Part shown: piece after piece, positions 16,165-23,454 of the stretch
Numbering within the stretch: the first letter of the stretch is position 1
Layout: the number at the start of each line of letters is the position of its first letter
Assembly (NCBI GenBank): GCA_964459985.1
Contig: CAYWOS010000013.1
Coordinates: 1 to 56,775, forward strand
Source: CAYWOS01 sp964459985
Lineage (GTDB): Bacteria; Bacillota; Clostridia; Christensenellales; Aristaeellaceae
Direction of reading: 5' to 3'
Length of the DNA: 56,775 nucleotides
The notes under the pieces: generated by a model
What the model was told of the DNA's origin: nothing
Seen by the model: only the letters and a program-made list of their open reading frames with translations
Databases searched by the model: none
Translations under genes and position numbers: made by a program

Positions 16165-16494
16165 ATGGTTTACCTGATTGACGCGGGGGACGGCGAGACG
16201 ACGGTGCTGACGCTGGACGATATCGATCGGGAGGCGTACATCGGCGGGCGGCCGTGCGGGCTGACGGCGCAGGAGTTTTCCCTGCTGCGCGTCCTGTCGC
16301 AAAGCGTTAATCAAACCATCAGCCGGCCGACGCTGCTCGAGCGCGCATGGGGATTTCAGAGCGCGGGCGACACGCGCACCGTGGATATGCATATCAGGCG
16401 GCTGCGGCTCAAGCTCAAAGCGCCGTGCATTGAAACGGTCTACCGCGCGGGATATCGCTTCGCCGCGCGCGCGGGCGGAGCGCGCTCCCGCTGA
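16165..16494 (+). CDS. OmpR/PhoB-type winged-helix protein without receiver domain
   Basis: 109 residues. About residues 25-105 form a Trans_reg_C winged helix: GLTAQEFSLLRVLSQSVNQ, ISRPTLLERAWG, then the recognition helix TRTVDMHIRRLRLKLK and the wing IETVYRAGYRF. The first 25 residues are too short for a phospho-acceptor receiver, so it is not a complete response regulator. No histidine kinase is adjacent. AAGGAG lies ten bases before the ATG. It stands alone between a clear promoter and a hairpin at 16531. It could be a stand-alone regulator like the DNA-binding half of PhoB, or a shortened remnant; the strong promoter argues for function. Confidence 0.78.
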   Translation: MVYLIDAGDGETTVLTLDDIDREAYIGGRPCGLTAQEFSLLRVLSQSVNQTISRPTLLERAWGFQSAGDTRTVDMHIRRLRLKLKAPCIETVYRAGYRFAARAGGARSR

Positions 16495-16530
16495 CTTCAC
16501 CGCGACGGGGACGGGGAAACGCCGTCGGCT

Positions 16531-16580
16531 GCCGGATGCCCGCGTCGCGTACAGGCGCTGCGTCCGGCGTTTTGTCGTTT
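16531..16580 (+). terminator. Probable terminator after the winged-helix gene
   Basis: GCCGGA (16531-16536) pairs with TCCGGC (16563-16568), with further pairing inside, followed by GTTTTGTCGTTT. Confidence 0.5.
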
Positions 16581-16636
16581 CGCGGCTTTTGTCCGGATTG
16601 CCCGAGCCGCGTTGATCGCGGGGCGCAAACAATGAT

Positions 16637-16665
16637 TTGCCTTGAAGCGCGAATCATGCTATAAT
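16637..16665 (+). promoter_or_regulatory. pgsA promoter
   Basis: TTGCCT (16637-16642), 17-base spacer, TATAAT (16660-16665), 38 bases before the pgsA start. Confidence 0.72.
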
Positions 16666-16703
16666 CTACCTGTCCCGCGAAATTTGTAAGAAGGTGTCCT
16701 TTC

Positions 16704-17252
16704 ATGCCGAAAGAAAAAATCTGGAACGTCCCCAACGCGCTGGCGATCATCAGGATGCTGCTCATTCCGGTGTACTGGGCGCTGTTCATGAACAATTACA
16801 TATACACCGCGCTCGCCGTGTTCGTGATCGCCAGCCTGACCGATCTGCTCGACGGCTATATCGCGCGCAAGCACAATCTCATCACCAATTTCGGCAAATT
16901 GATGGACCCGCTCGCCGACAAACTGATGGTGATCAGCGTCATGCTGTCGCAGGCGCTCAAGGGTTATCTGCCGTGGGCGCCGCTGATCATTCTGTTCGTC
17001 AAGGAGCTGCTCATGGTGCTCGGCGGCGCGTTCATGCTGCGCAAAAAGATCGTGGTGTACAGCCAGGCGATCGGCAAGATCGCACAGTTCTGCGTGGTAT
17101 GCGCGCTGATCCTGACGTTCTTCAAATCGGCGTTCGACGCCATACAGGTGCCCGTTCACCTGATCGTGCTGTGGATCGCCGTGGCGCTGACGCTCATGGC
17201 GCTCGCGTTTTACGCCAAGCACGCGTGGAAGCAGTACAAGGCGGCAAAATAG
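16704..17252 (+). CDS. pgsA: CDP-diacylglycerol--glycerol-3-phosphate 3-phosphatidyltransferase
   Basis: 182 residues, an integral membrane enzyme making phosphatidylglycerol phosphate from CDP-diacylglycerol. The CDP-alcohol phosphatidyltransferase signature (D-x2-D-G-x2-A-R-x8-G-x3-D-x3-D) is complete from DLLDGYIARKHN near residue 47 through FGKLMDPLADK. The N-terminal WNVPNALAIIRMLLIPV is typical of PgsA. Hydrophobic stretches near residues 10-25, 33-48, 80-105, 115-133 and 148-170 fit a multi-pass protein. AAGGTG lies before the ATG. It has its own promoter and is followed by the proS promoter. Confidence 0.93.
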   Translation: MPKEKIWNVPNALAIIRMLLIPVYWALFMNNYIYTALAVFVIASLTDLLDGYIARKHNLITNFGKLMDPLADKLMVISVMLSQALKGYLPWAPLIILFVKELLMVLGGAFMLRKKIVVYSQAIGKIAQFCVVCALILTFFKSAFDAIQVPVHLIVLWIAVALTLMALAFYAKHAWKQYKAAK

Positions 17253-17255
17253 CGC

Positions 17256-17284
17256 TTGCATTTATTCGGTCGATCCTGTATAAT
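17256..17284 (+). promoter_or_regulatory. proS T-box promoter
   Basis: TTGCAT (17256-17261), 17-base spacer, TATAAT (17279-17284), overlapping the end of the pgsA gene region by spacing only; transcription would start near 17291 and read through the T-box leader. Confidence 0.78.
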
Positions 17285-17290
17285 GCAGTC

Positions 17291-17501
17291 AATTTCATAC
17301 GGCAATGCCGGGCCTATCCCCGCCACCTGACAGAGAGCGCGTCCATGCTGAAAGCGCGCGCGGCGGTCTCCCAGCCCGACGCCCGCGGTCAATCGCCGCC
17401 GTCTCGCCCGCGTTACGGGGCGCTTAAGCGGGCGCGCAAGCGCCAAGCAAGGTGGTACCGCGAAGCATCTCTTCGTCCCTGCAAAGGAACGGAGAGTTTT
17501 T
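17291..17501 (+). ncRNA. T-box riboswitch leader of proS
   Basis: The conserved T-box sequence AAGGTGGTACCGCG is at 17449-17462, about 160 bases after the expected transcription start. It is followed by an intrinsic terminator (stem CTCTTCGTCCCT with AGGAACGGAGAG, 17469-17496, then TTTTT). T-boxes bind uncharged tRNA and switch between antiterminator and terminator. Placement before prolyl-tRNA synthetase implies tRNA-Pro. The specifier codon should be a CCN triplet in stem I; several CCN triplets occur near 17307-17330 and I cannot choose by eye. The 5' boundary is an estimate. Confidence 0.88.
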
Positions 17502-17522
17502 CATTTGAAGGAGGGGTTCGTC

Positions 17523-18965
17523 ATGGCGAAGGAAAAGAAACAGGAATTCGTCGAGCATATCACGCCGCGCGGCGAGAATTTCTCGCAGTGGTACACCGAC
17601 GTGGTCACGCAGGCTGATCTGATGGATTACACGCCGGTGCGCGGCTGTATGGCGCTCAAGCCCTACGGCAACCGCATCTGGGAGCTGATCCATGAGCAGC
17701 TCGATCAGATGTTCAAGGACACGGGGCATGAGAACGTCTCGATGCCCATGCTGATCCCCGAATCGCTGCTGCTCAAGGAAGCCGACCACGTCGAGGGCTT
17801 CGCGCCCGAGGTCGCGTGGGTGACGCAGGGCGGCACCGAGCCGCTTCAGGAGCGCCTCGCCGTGCGCCCGACCAGCGAAACCATCTTCTGCACCATGTTC
17901 TCCAAATGGGTGCAGTCGTGGCGCGATCTGCCGCTCAAGTATAACCAGTGGTGCTCGGTCATGCGCTGGGAAAAGACGACGCGCCCCTTCCTGCGCACGG
18001 CGGAGTTCTGGTGGCAGGAGGGACACACCGTTCACGCCACGGCGGAAGAGGCGCAGGAGGAAACGCTGCAAATGCTGAACGTGTACCGCGCGTTCTGCGA
18101 AAAGAATTTGTCGCTGCCCGTCTACGCCGGACAGAAATCCGAAAAGGAAAAGTTCGCCGGCGCGCGCGCGACCTATTCGGTCGAGGCGATGATGCAGGAC
18201 GGCAAGGCGCTGCAATCGGGCACGTCGCACAATTTCGGTACGAACTTTTCCGTGCCCTTCGACATCAAGTATCTTTCCAAGGACGGTCAGCTCGAATACT
18301 GCCACGAGACGAGCTGGGGCGTTTCGACGCGCCTGATCGGCGCCATCATCATGACGCACGGCGACGAGCGCGGGCTGAAGCTACCGCCCATGATCGCGCC
18401 GTATCAGGCGGTGATTCTGCCCATCGCGGCGCATAAGGGCGGCGTGATCGAGCATTGCGAGAGCGCGTTCGCCGCGCTCAAGGCGGCGGGTATCCGCGTA
18501 AAGTTGGACGACCGCGACAACGTATCGCCGGGCTGGAAATTCAATGAATGGGAGCTCAAGGGCGTGCCCGTGCGCATCGAAATGGGTCCGCGCGACATTG
18601 AAAACGGCGTCGCCACCGTCGTGCGCCGCGATACGTTCGAGAAATCAACGCTGCCGCTCGACGCGCTCGCCGAGGGGATCAAGGCGCTGCTTGAGGAGAT
18701 TCAGGCGAATATGTACCGCGTCGCCGATGATTTCCGCAAGGCGCACACCAAGGACGTGCACAATATGGACGAACTGACGGCACAGGTGGACGGCGGCTAC
18801 GCGCGCGCCATGTGGTGCGGTGACCGCGCCTGCGAGGACAAAATCAAGGAACTGACCACCGCCACCAGCCGCAATATGCCCTTTGACCAGACGCCGATCG
18901 GCGATACCTGCGTCTGCTGCGGCAAGAAGGCGGACAAAGTGATGTATTTCGCCAAGGCGTACTGA
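17523..18965 (+). CDS. proS: Prolyl-tRNA synthetase, archaeal/eukaryote-like type
   Basis: 480 residues, the short ProRS type without the bacterial editing insertion. It charges tRNA-Pro with proline. Class II motifs: motif 2 region RWEKTTRPFLRTAEFWWQEG near residue 150, substrate-binding RPTSETIF near 117, and motif 3 region GTSHNFGTNF near 233. The anticodon-binding domain starts near 290 (APYQAVILPI). The C-terminal ProRS_C domain carries CGDRAC and CVCCGKKAD and ends in Tyr, as this type does. The ATG at 17523 has GGAGGGG six bases upstream; the in-frame ATG at 17505 has none. A T-box leader controls it. Confidence 0.96.
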   Translation: MAKEKKQEFVEHITPRGENFSQWYTDVVTQADLMDYTPVRGCMALKPYGNRIWELIHEQLDQMFKDTGHENVSMPMLIPESLLLKEADHVEGFAPEVAWVTQGGTEPLQERLAVRPTSETIFCTMFSKWVQSWRDLPLKYNQWCSVMRWEKTTRPFLRTAEFWWQEGHTVHATAEEAQEETLQMLNVYRAFCEKNLSLPVYAGQKSEKEKFAGARATYSVEAMMQDGKALQSGTSHNFGTNFSVPFDIKYLSKDGQLEYCHETSWGVSTRLIGAIIMTHGDERGLKLPPMIAPYQAVILPIAAHKGGVIEHCESAFAALKAAGIRVKLDDRDNVSPGWKFNEWELKGVPVRIEMGPRDIENGVATVVRRDTFEKSTLPLDALAEGIKALLEEIQANMYRVADDFRKAHTKDVHNMDELTAQVDGGYARAMWCGDRACEDKIKELTTATSRNMPFDQTPIGDTCVCCGKKADKVMYFAKAY

Positions 18966-19014
18966 CCGCGCGCGGGGACGCGCCTCGACGCCCCGTTTGC
19001 GGACGGTACGATAT

Positions 19015-19038
19015 GCCGCCGGCAGGCGGGGCGGTTTT
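19015..19038 (+). terminator. Possible terminator after proS
   Basis: CCGCC pairs with GGCGG, followed by TTTTT at 19035-19039. A longer pairing of CGCCCCG near 18990 with CGGGGCG near 19027 is also possible. Confidence 0.5.
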
Positions 19039-19051
19039 TACGCAGGGCGCA

Positions 19052-19080
19052 TTGCGATTTGCGCGCGCGTCCTGTATAAT
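19052..19080 (+). promoter_or_regulatory. Promoter of the metallophosphoesterase homologue
   Basis: TTGCGA (19052-19057), 17-base spacer, TATAAT (19075-19080), 27 bases before the start codon. Confidence 0.72.
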
Positions 19081-19107
19081 GCTGTCGATCACTTGACGGA
19101 GGTGCGT

Positions 19108-20184
19108 ATGGCGAGATACCGCGACCCGATGTTTGACGCCGAAAAGCGCGGGCATCCGACGCTTGTTTTTCTTTTGATCGTTGTGATCGTTTTGCTGTTG
19201 GCTGCCTTGGTGCTGAACGCCTTCAGCAACGGTTCGGTGCGCCTTGTCGAGCAAAGCGTGACGGTCAACGGCATCCCCCGCGCGCTCGAGGGATTCCGCA
19301 TTCTGCATATCAGCGATCTGTGCGGCGTCCGCTTCGGCGCAAACCAGGAAAAGCTCATGCGCGCGGTCGCGGGCAAAAGGTACGACGCCGTCTGCGTGAC
19401 CGGCGACGTAACGGGAAAGGGCGATGCGCGCGCTTTCCTCGAGTTGCTCGACGCGCTGCCGGACGGCGTTCCCGTTTACTTCATCACGGGCGATCAGGAC
19501 CCGGCCGATCTGTCCGTGGAGGTTTGCGAGACGGGCGGCGCGCTCGCGGCATACATTGTCGAGGCGCAGGCGCGCGGCGCCGTTTATCTCGACGCGCCGC
19601 AAAAACTGGTCGTCGGCGGGCAAACGGTGTGGTTCAGTCCCGAATCGCTCTATACCTATAACCTTGAGGGATCGGAAAAATCGCTCAACGCCCGCCGCGC
19701 GGAATTGCTCGCCGAGGAAGCATCCTCCGCCCGCGACGCCGCGCTCGCCGCCGTCGATTACCAGCTCGACAGGATGCGCCGCATCCGCGAGGCGCGGCTT
19801 CAAATGGTTTCGGGCGATACGCACATCGCGCTGACGCATTACCCGCTCGGCCGCTCGGCGCTGATCAATTTGAAACGGGATATCGCCGAAGCCGGCGAAA
19901 ACGCCGTCGGTTCGATCTCGCTGTTGCTGGCCGGGCATTTCGTGGGCGGACAGTGGCGGCTGCCGTGGCTGGGCGCCGTGTATGTCCCGCCGGCCGCCGG
20001 GCTGGGCACGAACGGGTGGTTCCCGGGCGACGCCGGCGTCGTCGGGCTTTCGTATTCGCTGGGCGTCACGCAGTACATCAGCCCAGGTCTTGGGACATCG
20101 GACGACGCGGCGCTGCCCTCCTTTCGCCTGTTCAACGAGCCGACCGTCACGATTTTGCGCCTGACCTCAAAATTGGTCGAGTAG
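19108..20184 (+). CDS. Membrane-anchored metallophosphoesterase homologue with degraded active site
   Basis: 358 residues from the ATG at 19108 (GGAGG upstream); longer readings cross the promoter. One N-terminal membrane segment, about 18-40, then a calcineurin-like fold resembling the YkuE group. Metal-binding motifs are altered: usual SDLH is ISDLC (residues 68-72), usual GNHD is GDQD (128-131), and usual GHTHGGQ is GHFVGGQ (266-272). GD at 99-100 and the His of THYPLG at 234 remain. Residues about 180-225 form an Ala/Arg/Glu-rich helical insertion. Loss of several ligands suggests a non-catalytic role, such as binding or scaffolding at the membrane, but altered metal use is possible. It is monocistronic. 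Confidence 0.8.
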   Translation: MARYRDPMFDAEKRGHPTLVFLLIVVIVLLLAALVLNAFSNGSVRLVEQSVTVNGIPRALEGFRILHISDLCGVRFGANQEKLMRAVAGKRYDAVCVTGDVTGKGDARAFLELLDALPDGVPVYFITGDQDPADLSVEVCETGGALAAYIVEAQARGAVYLDAPQKLVVGGQTVWFSPESLYTYNLEGSEKSLNARRAELLAEEASSARDAALAAVDYQLDRMRRIREARLQMVSGDTHIALTHYPLGRSALINLKRDIAEAGENAVGSISLLLAGHFVGGQWRLPWLGAVYVPPAAGLGTNGWFPGDAGVVGLSYSLGVTQYISPGLGTSDDAALPSFRLFNEPTVTILRLTSKLVE

Positions 20185-20187
20185 CGC

Positions 20188-20216
20188 TTTTCAAGCAGGA
20201 AGAAATGTGGTATACT
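20188..20216 (+). promoter_or_regulatory. Promoter of the yicC operon
   Basis: TATACT (20211-20216) with a weak TTTTCA (20188-20193) 17 bases upstream. It is the only promoter seen for the 14.5-kb run of rightward genes. Confidence 0.55.
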
Positions 20217-20271
20217 CATATGAAGCCGTATTTGCGGCGATTTTCGCCATGCGCGCGGGAGGAAACGTGAT

Positions 20272-21141
20272 TTGAGGAGCATGACCGGGTACGGGCGCGC
20301 CCGCGCCGAGAATGACGGGCGGGAAATCACGCTGGAGATCAAAACGGTCAATCATCGCTTTCTGGATGTCTCGACGCGTCTGCCGCGCGCGCTAAACGCG
20401 CTGGAGGACGTGATTCGCAGGCGGCTGTCCGAAACGCTCCGCCGGGGACACGCCGACGTATCCGTTCAGTATGTCAACGCGCGCGACGACGCGCGGGAGG
20501 TCAGGGTGGACCGCGCGCTGATTGATAAGTATCGCGGCGCGGCGGAAGCCGTCGCGAGCGAAACGGGCATTGTCAACGACTGCGCGATGACCTACTACCT
20601 GTCGCAGCCCGACGTGCTCACGCTGACGACGCGCGACGACGATCAGGACGCCCTGACGCAGGTGCTGACGGCCGCGCTCGACGCGGCGCTCGCCGATGTC
20701 GTCGTCATGCGGCGGCGCGAGGGCGAGGCGCTCAAGGAGGATCTGACCGCGCATCTGGCCGCGCTCGAGGCGATTACCGATCAGATTGCCGCGCTCGCGC
20801 CCGGCGTTCCGCTTGCTTATCGCGAACGCTTGCTCGCGCGCGTCGCCGAGCTCGGCGTCGTTCCCGACGAGCAGAGGCTGGCGCAGGAGGTGGCGCTGAT
20901 GGCGGACAAATGCGCCATTGACGAGGAGCTCTCCCGCCTTTCCTCGCATATCGCGCAGATGCGCGAAGCGATGAACGTAGCGGGCGAAGCGGGACGGCGG
21001 CTCGATTTCCTCACGCAGGAATTGAACCGCGAGGTCAACACCATCGGTTCCAAAGCGCTCGACGCCTCGATCACCAAGCTGGTCGTCGCCGCGAAATCGG
21101 AGATCGAAAAGCTGCGCGAGCAGGTGCAAAACGTCGAGTAA
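20272..21141 (+). CDS. yicC: YicC-family endoribonuclease
   Basis: 289 residues, the normal length. The start RSMTGYGRA is diagnostic and the C-terminal DUF1732 part has LDFLTQELNREVNTIGSKA near residue 244. YicC proteins are reported to cleave RNA and to promote RNA decay. The start is a TTG at 20272: GGGAGG lies eight bases upstream, while the ATG at 20281 would drop the conserved Arg-Ser. It heads the long operon yicC-remA-gmk-rpoZ-coaBC-priA, an order conserved in Firmicutes. Confidence 0.93.
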   Translation: MRSMTGYGRARAENDGREITLEIKTVNHRFLDVSTRLPRALNALEDVIRRRLSETLRRGHADVSVQYVNARDDAREVRVDRALIDKYRGAAEAVASETGIVNDCAMTYYLSQPDVLTLTTRDDDQDALTQVLTAALDAALADVVVMRRREGEALKEDLTAHLAALEAITDQIAALAPGVPLAYRERLLARVAELGVVPDEQRLAQEVALMADKCAIDEELSRLSSHIAQMREAMNVAGEAGRRLDFLTQELNREVNTIGSKALDASITKLVVAAKSEIEKLREQVQNVE

Positions 21142-21161
21142 TCATCGCTTGGAGAATGAAA

Positions 21162-21419
21162 ATGAAGCTGCTCAACATCGGATTTGGCAACATGGTGGCG
21201 GCGGGGCGCATCATCGCCGTCGTTGCGCCCGACTCGGCGCCCGTCAAGCGTATGGTGCAGGACGCGCGCGACGCGCTCAAGCTCATCGACGCCACGGCGG
21301 GGCGCAGAACGCGCGCCGTGATCACGATGGATAACGGTTCCGTCGTTCTGTCCGCCGTGCAGCCCGAAACCATCGCGGGCAGGCTGAAAAGCGAGGACGG
21401 GGAGGCGGGGGACAAATGA
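21162..21419 (+). CDS. remA: RemA-family regulator (DUF370)
   Basis: 85 residues. The start KLLNIGFGNMV and the central RIIAVVAPDSAPVKRM are the RemA signature. In Bacillus, RemA is a ring-forming DNA-binding protein that activates biofilm-matrix and osmoprotection genes. The ATG at 21162 is seven bases from GGAG; the ATG at 21156 is only one base away. Its stop overlaps gmk by four bases. Placement between yicC and gmk is the classic one. Confidence 0.93.
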   Translation: MKLLNIGFGNMVAAGRIIAVVAPDSAPVKRMVQDARDALKLIDATAGRRTRAVITMDNGSVVLSAVQPETIAGRLKSEDGEAGDK

Positions 21420-22015
21420 TCGAAAGCCGCAAGGGGATGCTGGTGGTCGTTTCCGGCCCGTCGGGCGCGGGCAAGGGAACGCTGTGCGATAAGCTGCTCC
21501 GGGACGATCCCGATCTGATTTTTTCGGTCAGCGTGACGACGCGCCCGCGCCGCGAGTACGAAATCGAGGGCGTGCACTACTACTTCATCACGGACGACAA
21601 GTATGACCGCCTGATCGGCGAGGACGCCTTCATCGAGCACGCGACCTTCTCGGGGCATCGCTACGGCACGCTGAAGAGCGAGGTCGACCGCCGCATCGCG
21701 GAGGGGAAAAACGTGCTGCTCGATATCGATCAGCAGGGCGCGCAGTCCGTTATGCGTAGCCGCCCGGACTGCGTTTCGATTTTCATCCTGCCGCCGAGCT
21801 ACGAATCGCTCCGCGTCCGCCTGCACACACGCAACACCGACGACGAGCGCGAGATCGAGCGCAGGCTCGGCATCGCGCGCGAGGACATCCGGCAAATGCC
21901 CAAGTATCAGTACGTCGTCGTCAACGACGATCTCGAGCTCGCCTACGAGCAGCTCTGCCACATCATCGCCGCCGAAAAACAGCGCACAAGCCGGTATTTC
22001 CCGGTTGTCGAATAA
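21416..22015 (+). CDS. gmk: Guanylate kinase
   Basis: 199 residues. It converts GMP to GDP with ATP. The P-loop is VSGPSGAGKGTLCDKL near residue 12. The GMP-binding segment is SVTTRPRREYEIEGVHYYF near 40, and the conserved LLDIDQQGAQSVM follows near 101. The lid region holds RLGIAREDI near 148. ATGA overlap with remA; GGGAGG lies upstream. It is typical of the operon linking nucleotide supply to rpoZ. Confidence 0.96.
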   Translation: MIESRKGMLVVVSGPSGAGKGTLCDKLLRDDPDLIFSVSVTTRPRREYEIEGVHYYFITDDKYDRLIGEDAFIEHATFSGHRYGTLKSEVDRRIAEGKNVLLDIDQQGAQSVMRSRPDCVSIFILPPSYESLRVRLHTRNTDDEREIERRLGIAREDIRQMPKYQYVVVNDDLELAYEQLCHIIAAEKQRTSRYFPVVE

Positions 22016-22028
22016 AGGAGGAAACCTT

Positions 22029-22244
22029 ATGCCCGTCAATAAACCCGCCATCGGAGAGCTTTGCCGGAAAGTGGACTGCCGCTACACCCTCGTCGTCGAG
22101 GCCGCCAAGCGCGCCCGCGAACTGGTGGACGGCGCGCAGCCGCTCATCGATCCCAAGGAAATGAAGCCCGTCTCCATCGCCGTGGACGAAATCAATCGCG
22201 GCCTGCTGACCTTCCACCGCAATCTCGAAGACGAAGAGGACTGA
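22029..22244 (+). CDS. rpoZ: RNA polymerase omega subunit
   Basis: 71 residues, usual for Firmicutes. Omega helps fold and hold the beta-prime subunit. The family pattern is visible: NKPAIGELCRKVDCRYTLV near residue 4, AAKRARELVDGAQ near 25, PVSIAVDEINRG near 48, and an acidic tail LEDEED. AAAGGAGG lies eight bases before the ATG. It sits between gmk and coaBC as in related genomes. Confidence 0.92.
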   Translation: MPVNKPAIGELCRKVDCRYTLVVEAAKRARELVDGAQPLIDPKEMKPVSIAVDEINRGLLTFHRNLEDEED

Positions 22245-22245
22245 T

Positions 22246-23454
22246 ATGCTTCCGCTTACGGGGAAAACGGTCGTTCTGGGCGTGACAGGCGGCATCGCGG
22301 CATACAAGGCCTGCGAGGTCGTTTCGCGCCTTAAGAAGCTCGGCGCGGGCGTATGCGTCGTGATGACGAAAAACGCCTGCGAATTCGTGCGCCCGCTCAC
22401 GTTTGAAACGCTGTCGGGCAATCCCGTGGTCAGCGATACCTTCGCGCGCCCGCTCACGTGGGAGGTCGAGCACATCGCGCTGGCGAAACGTGCCGATCTG
22501 TTCCTGATCGCCCCGGCGACGGCGAACATACTGGCGAAAATGGCGCGCGGCATCGCCGACGACATGCTCTCGACCACCGTGCTCGCCACCAAAGCGCCCG
22601 TGCTGCTCGCGCCCGCCATGAACACCGGCATGTGGACGAATCCCGCGACCATCGAAAACGTCGGCATCCTCAAAGCGCGCGGCGTTTCCATGATCGGTCC
22701 CGAGGGCGGACATCTGGCGTGCGGCGACACCGGCGTCGGGCGCATGAGCGAGCCGGACGCCATCGTGGACGCCGCCGTGCGGATTCTCTGCCCCAAACGC
22801 GATCTCGAAGGCCTGAACGTCCTCGTCACCGCCGGCGCGTCGCGCGAGCCGCTCGATCCCGTACGCTTCCTGACCAACCGTTCGACGGGCAAAATGGGCT
22901 TCGCCGTCGCCGCGGAGGCGGCTGCGCGCGGCGCGAACGTCACGCTGCTCGCGGGCGCGACGGCGATCGAGCCGCCCGCAGGCGTCGCGCTCGTGCCGTT
23001 CACCGACACGCGTTCGCTGTTTAGCGAAATGCTCGCGCGCTGCGAGACGCAGGACATCATCGTGCAGGCCGCCGCGCCCGCCGATTTCACGCCCGCCCAG
23101 AGGGCCGATCAGAAGATCAAAAAGGACGGCAGGGATGAAATTACGCTGACGCTTCGCGCCACGCCCGACGTGGCGAAGGCCGTCGGCGAGCGCAGGCGCG
23201 AAGGCCAGACGCTGATCGGCTTTGCCGCCGAAACCGAGCACGCGCTCGACAACGCGCGGAAGAAGCTCGATAAAAAGAACCTCGACATCATCGTCGCCAA
23301 CGATGTGACCGCGCAGAGCGCGGGTTTCGGCGTCGATACCAACATCGTGACGCTGATCACGCGGGAGGGCGAGGTATCGCTGCCCGTGCTTCCAAAGCGC
23401 GAGGTGGCGGCGCGCCTGTTCGATCTCGCGCTTGAATTGCGCGGGCGCATGTGA
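22246..23454 (+). CDS. coaBC: Bifunctional phosphopantothenoylcysteine decarboxylase/synthetase
   Basis: 402 residues. The N-terminal CoaC flavoprotein (about 1-180) has LGVTGGIAAYKA near residue 9, the catalytic His in VEHIALAKRAD near 74, and LLAPAMNTGMW near 122. The C-terminal CoaB half (about 188-400) has LVTAGASREPLDPVRFLTN near 194 and STGKMG. Together they make 4'-phosphopantetheine for coenzyme A from phosphopantothenate and cysteine. It starts one base after the rpoZ stop, and its stop is fused to the priA start as TGATG. Confidence 0.95.
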   Translation: MLPLTGKTVVLGVTGGIAAYKACEVVSRLKKLGAGVCVVMTKNACEFVRPLTFETLSGNPVVSDTFARPLTWEVEHIALAKRADLFLIAPATANILAKMARGIADDMLSTTVLATKAPVLLAPAMNTGMWTNPATIENVGILKARGVSMIGPEGGHLACGDTGVGRMSEPDAIVDAAVRILCPKRDLEGLNVLVTAGASREPLDPVRFLTNRSTGKMGFAVAAEAAARGANVTLLAGATAIEPPAGVALVPFTDTRSLFSEMLARCETQDIIVQAAAPADFTPAQRADQKIKKDGRDEITLTLRATPDVAKAVGERRREGQTLIGFAAETEHALDNARKKLDKKNLDIIVANDVTAQSAGFGVDTNIVTLITREGEVSLPVLPKREVAARLFDLALELRGRM

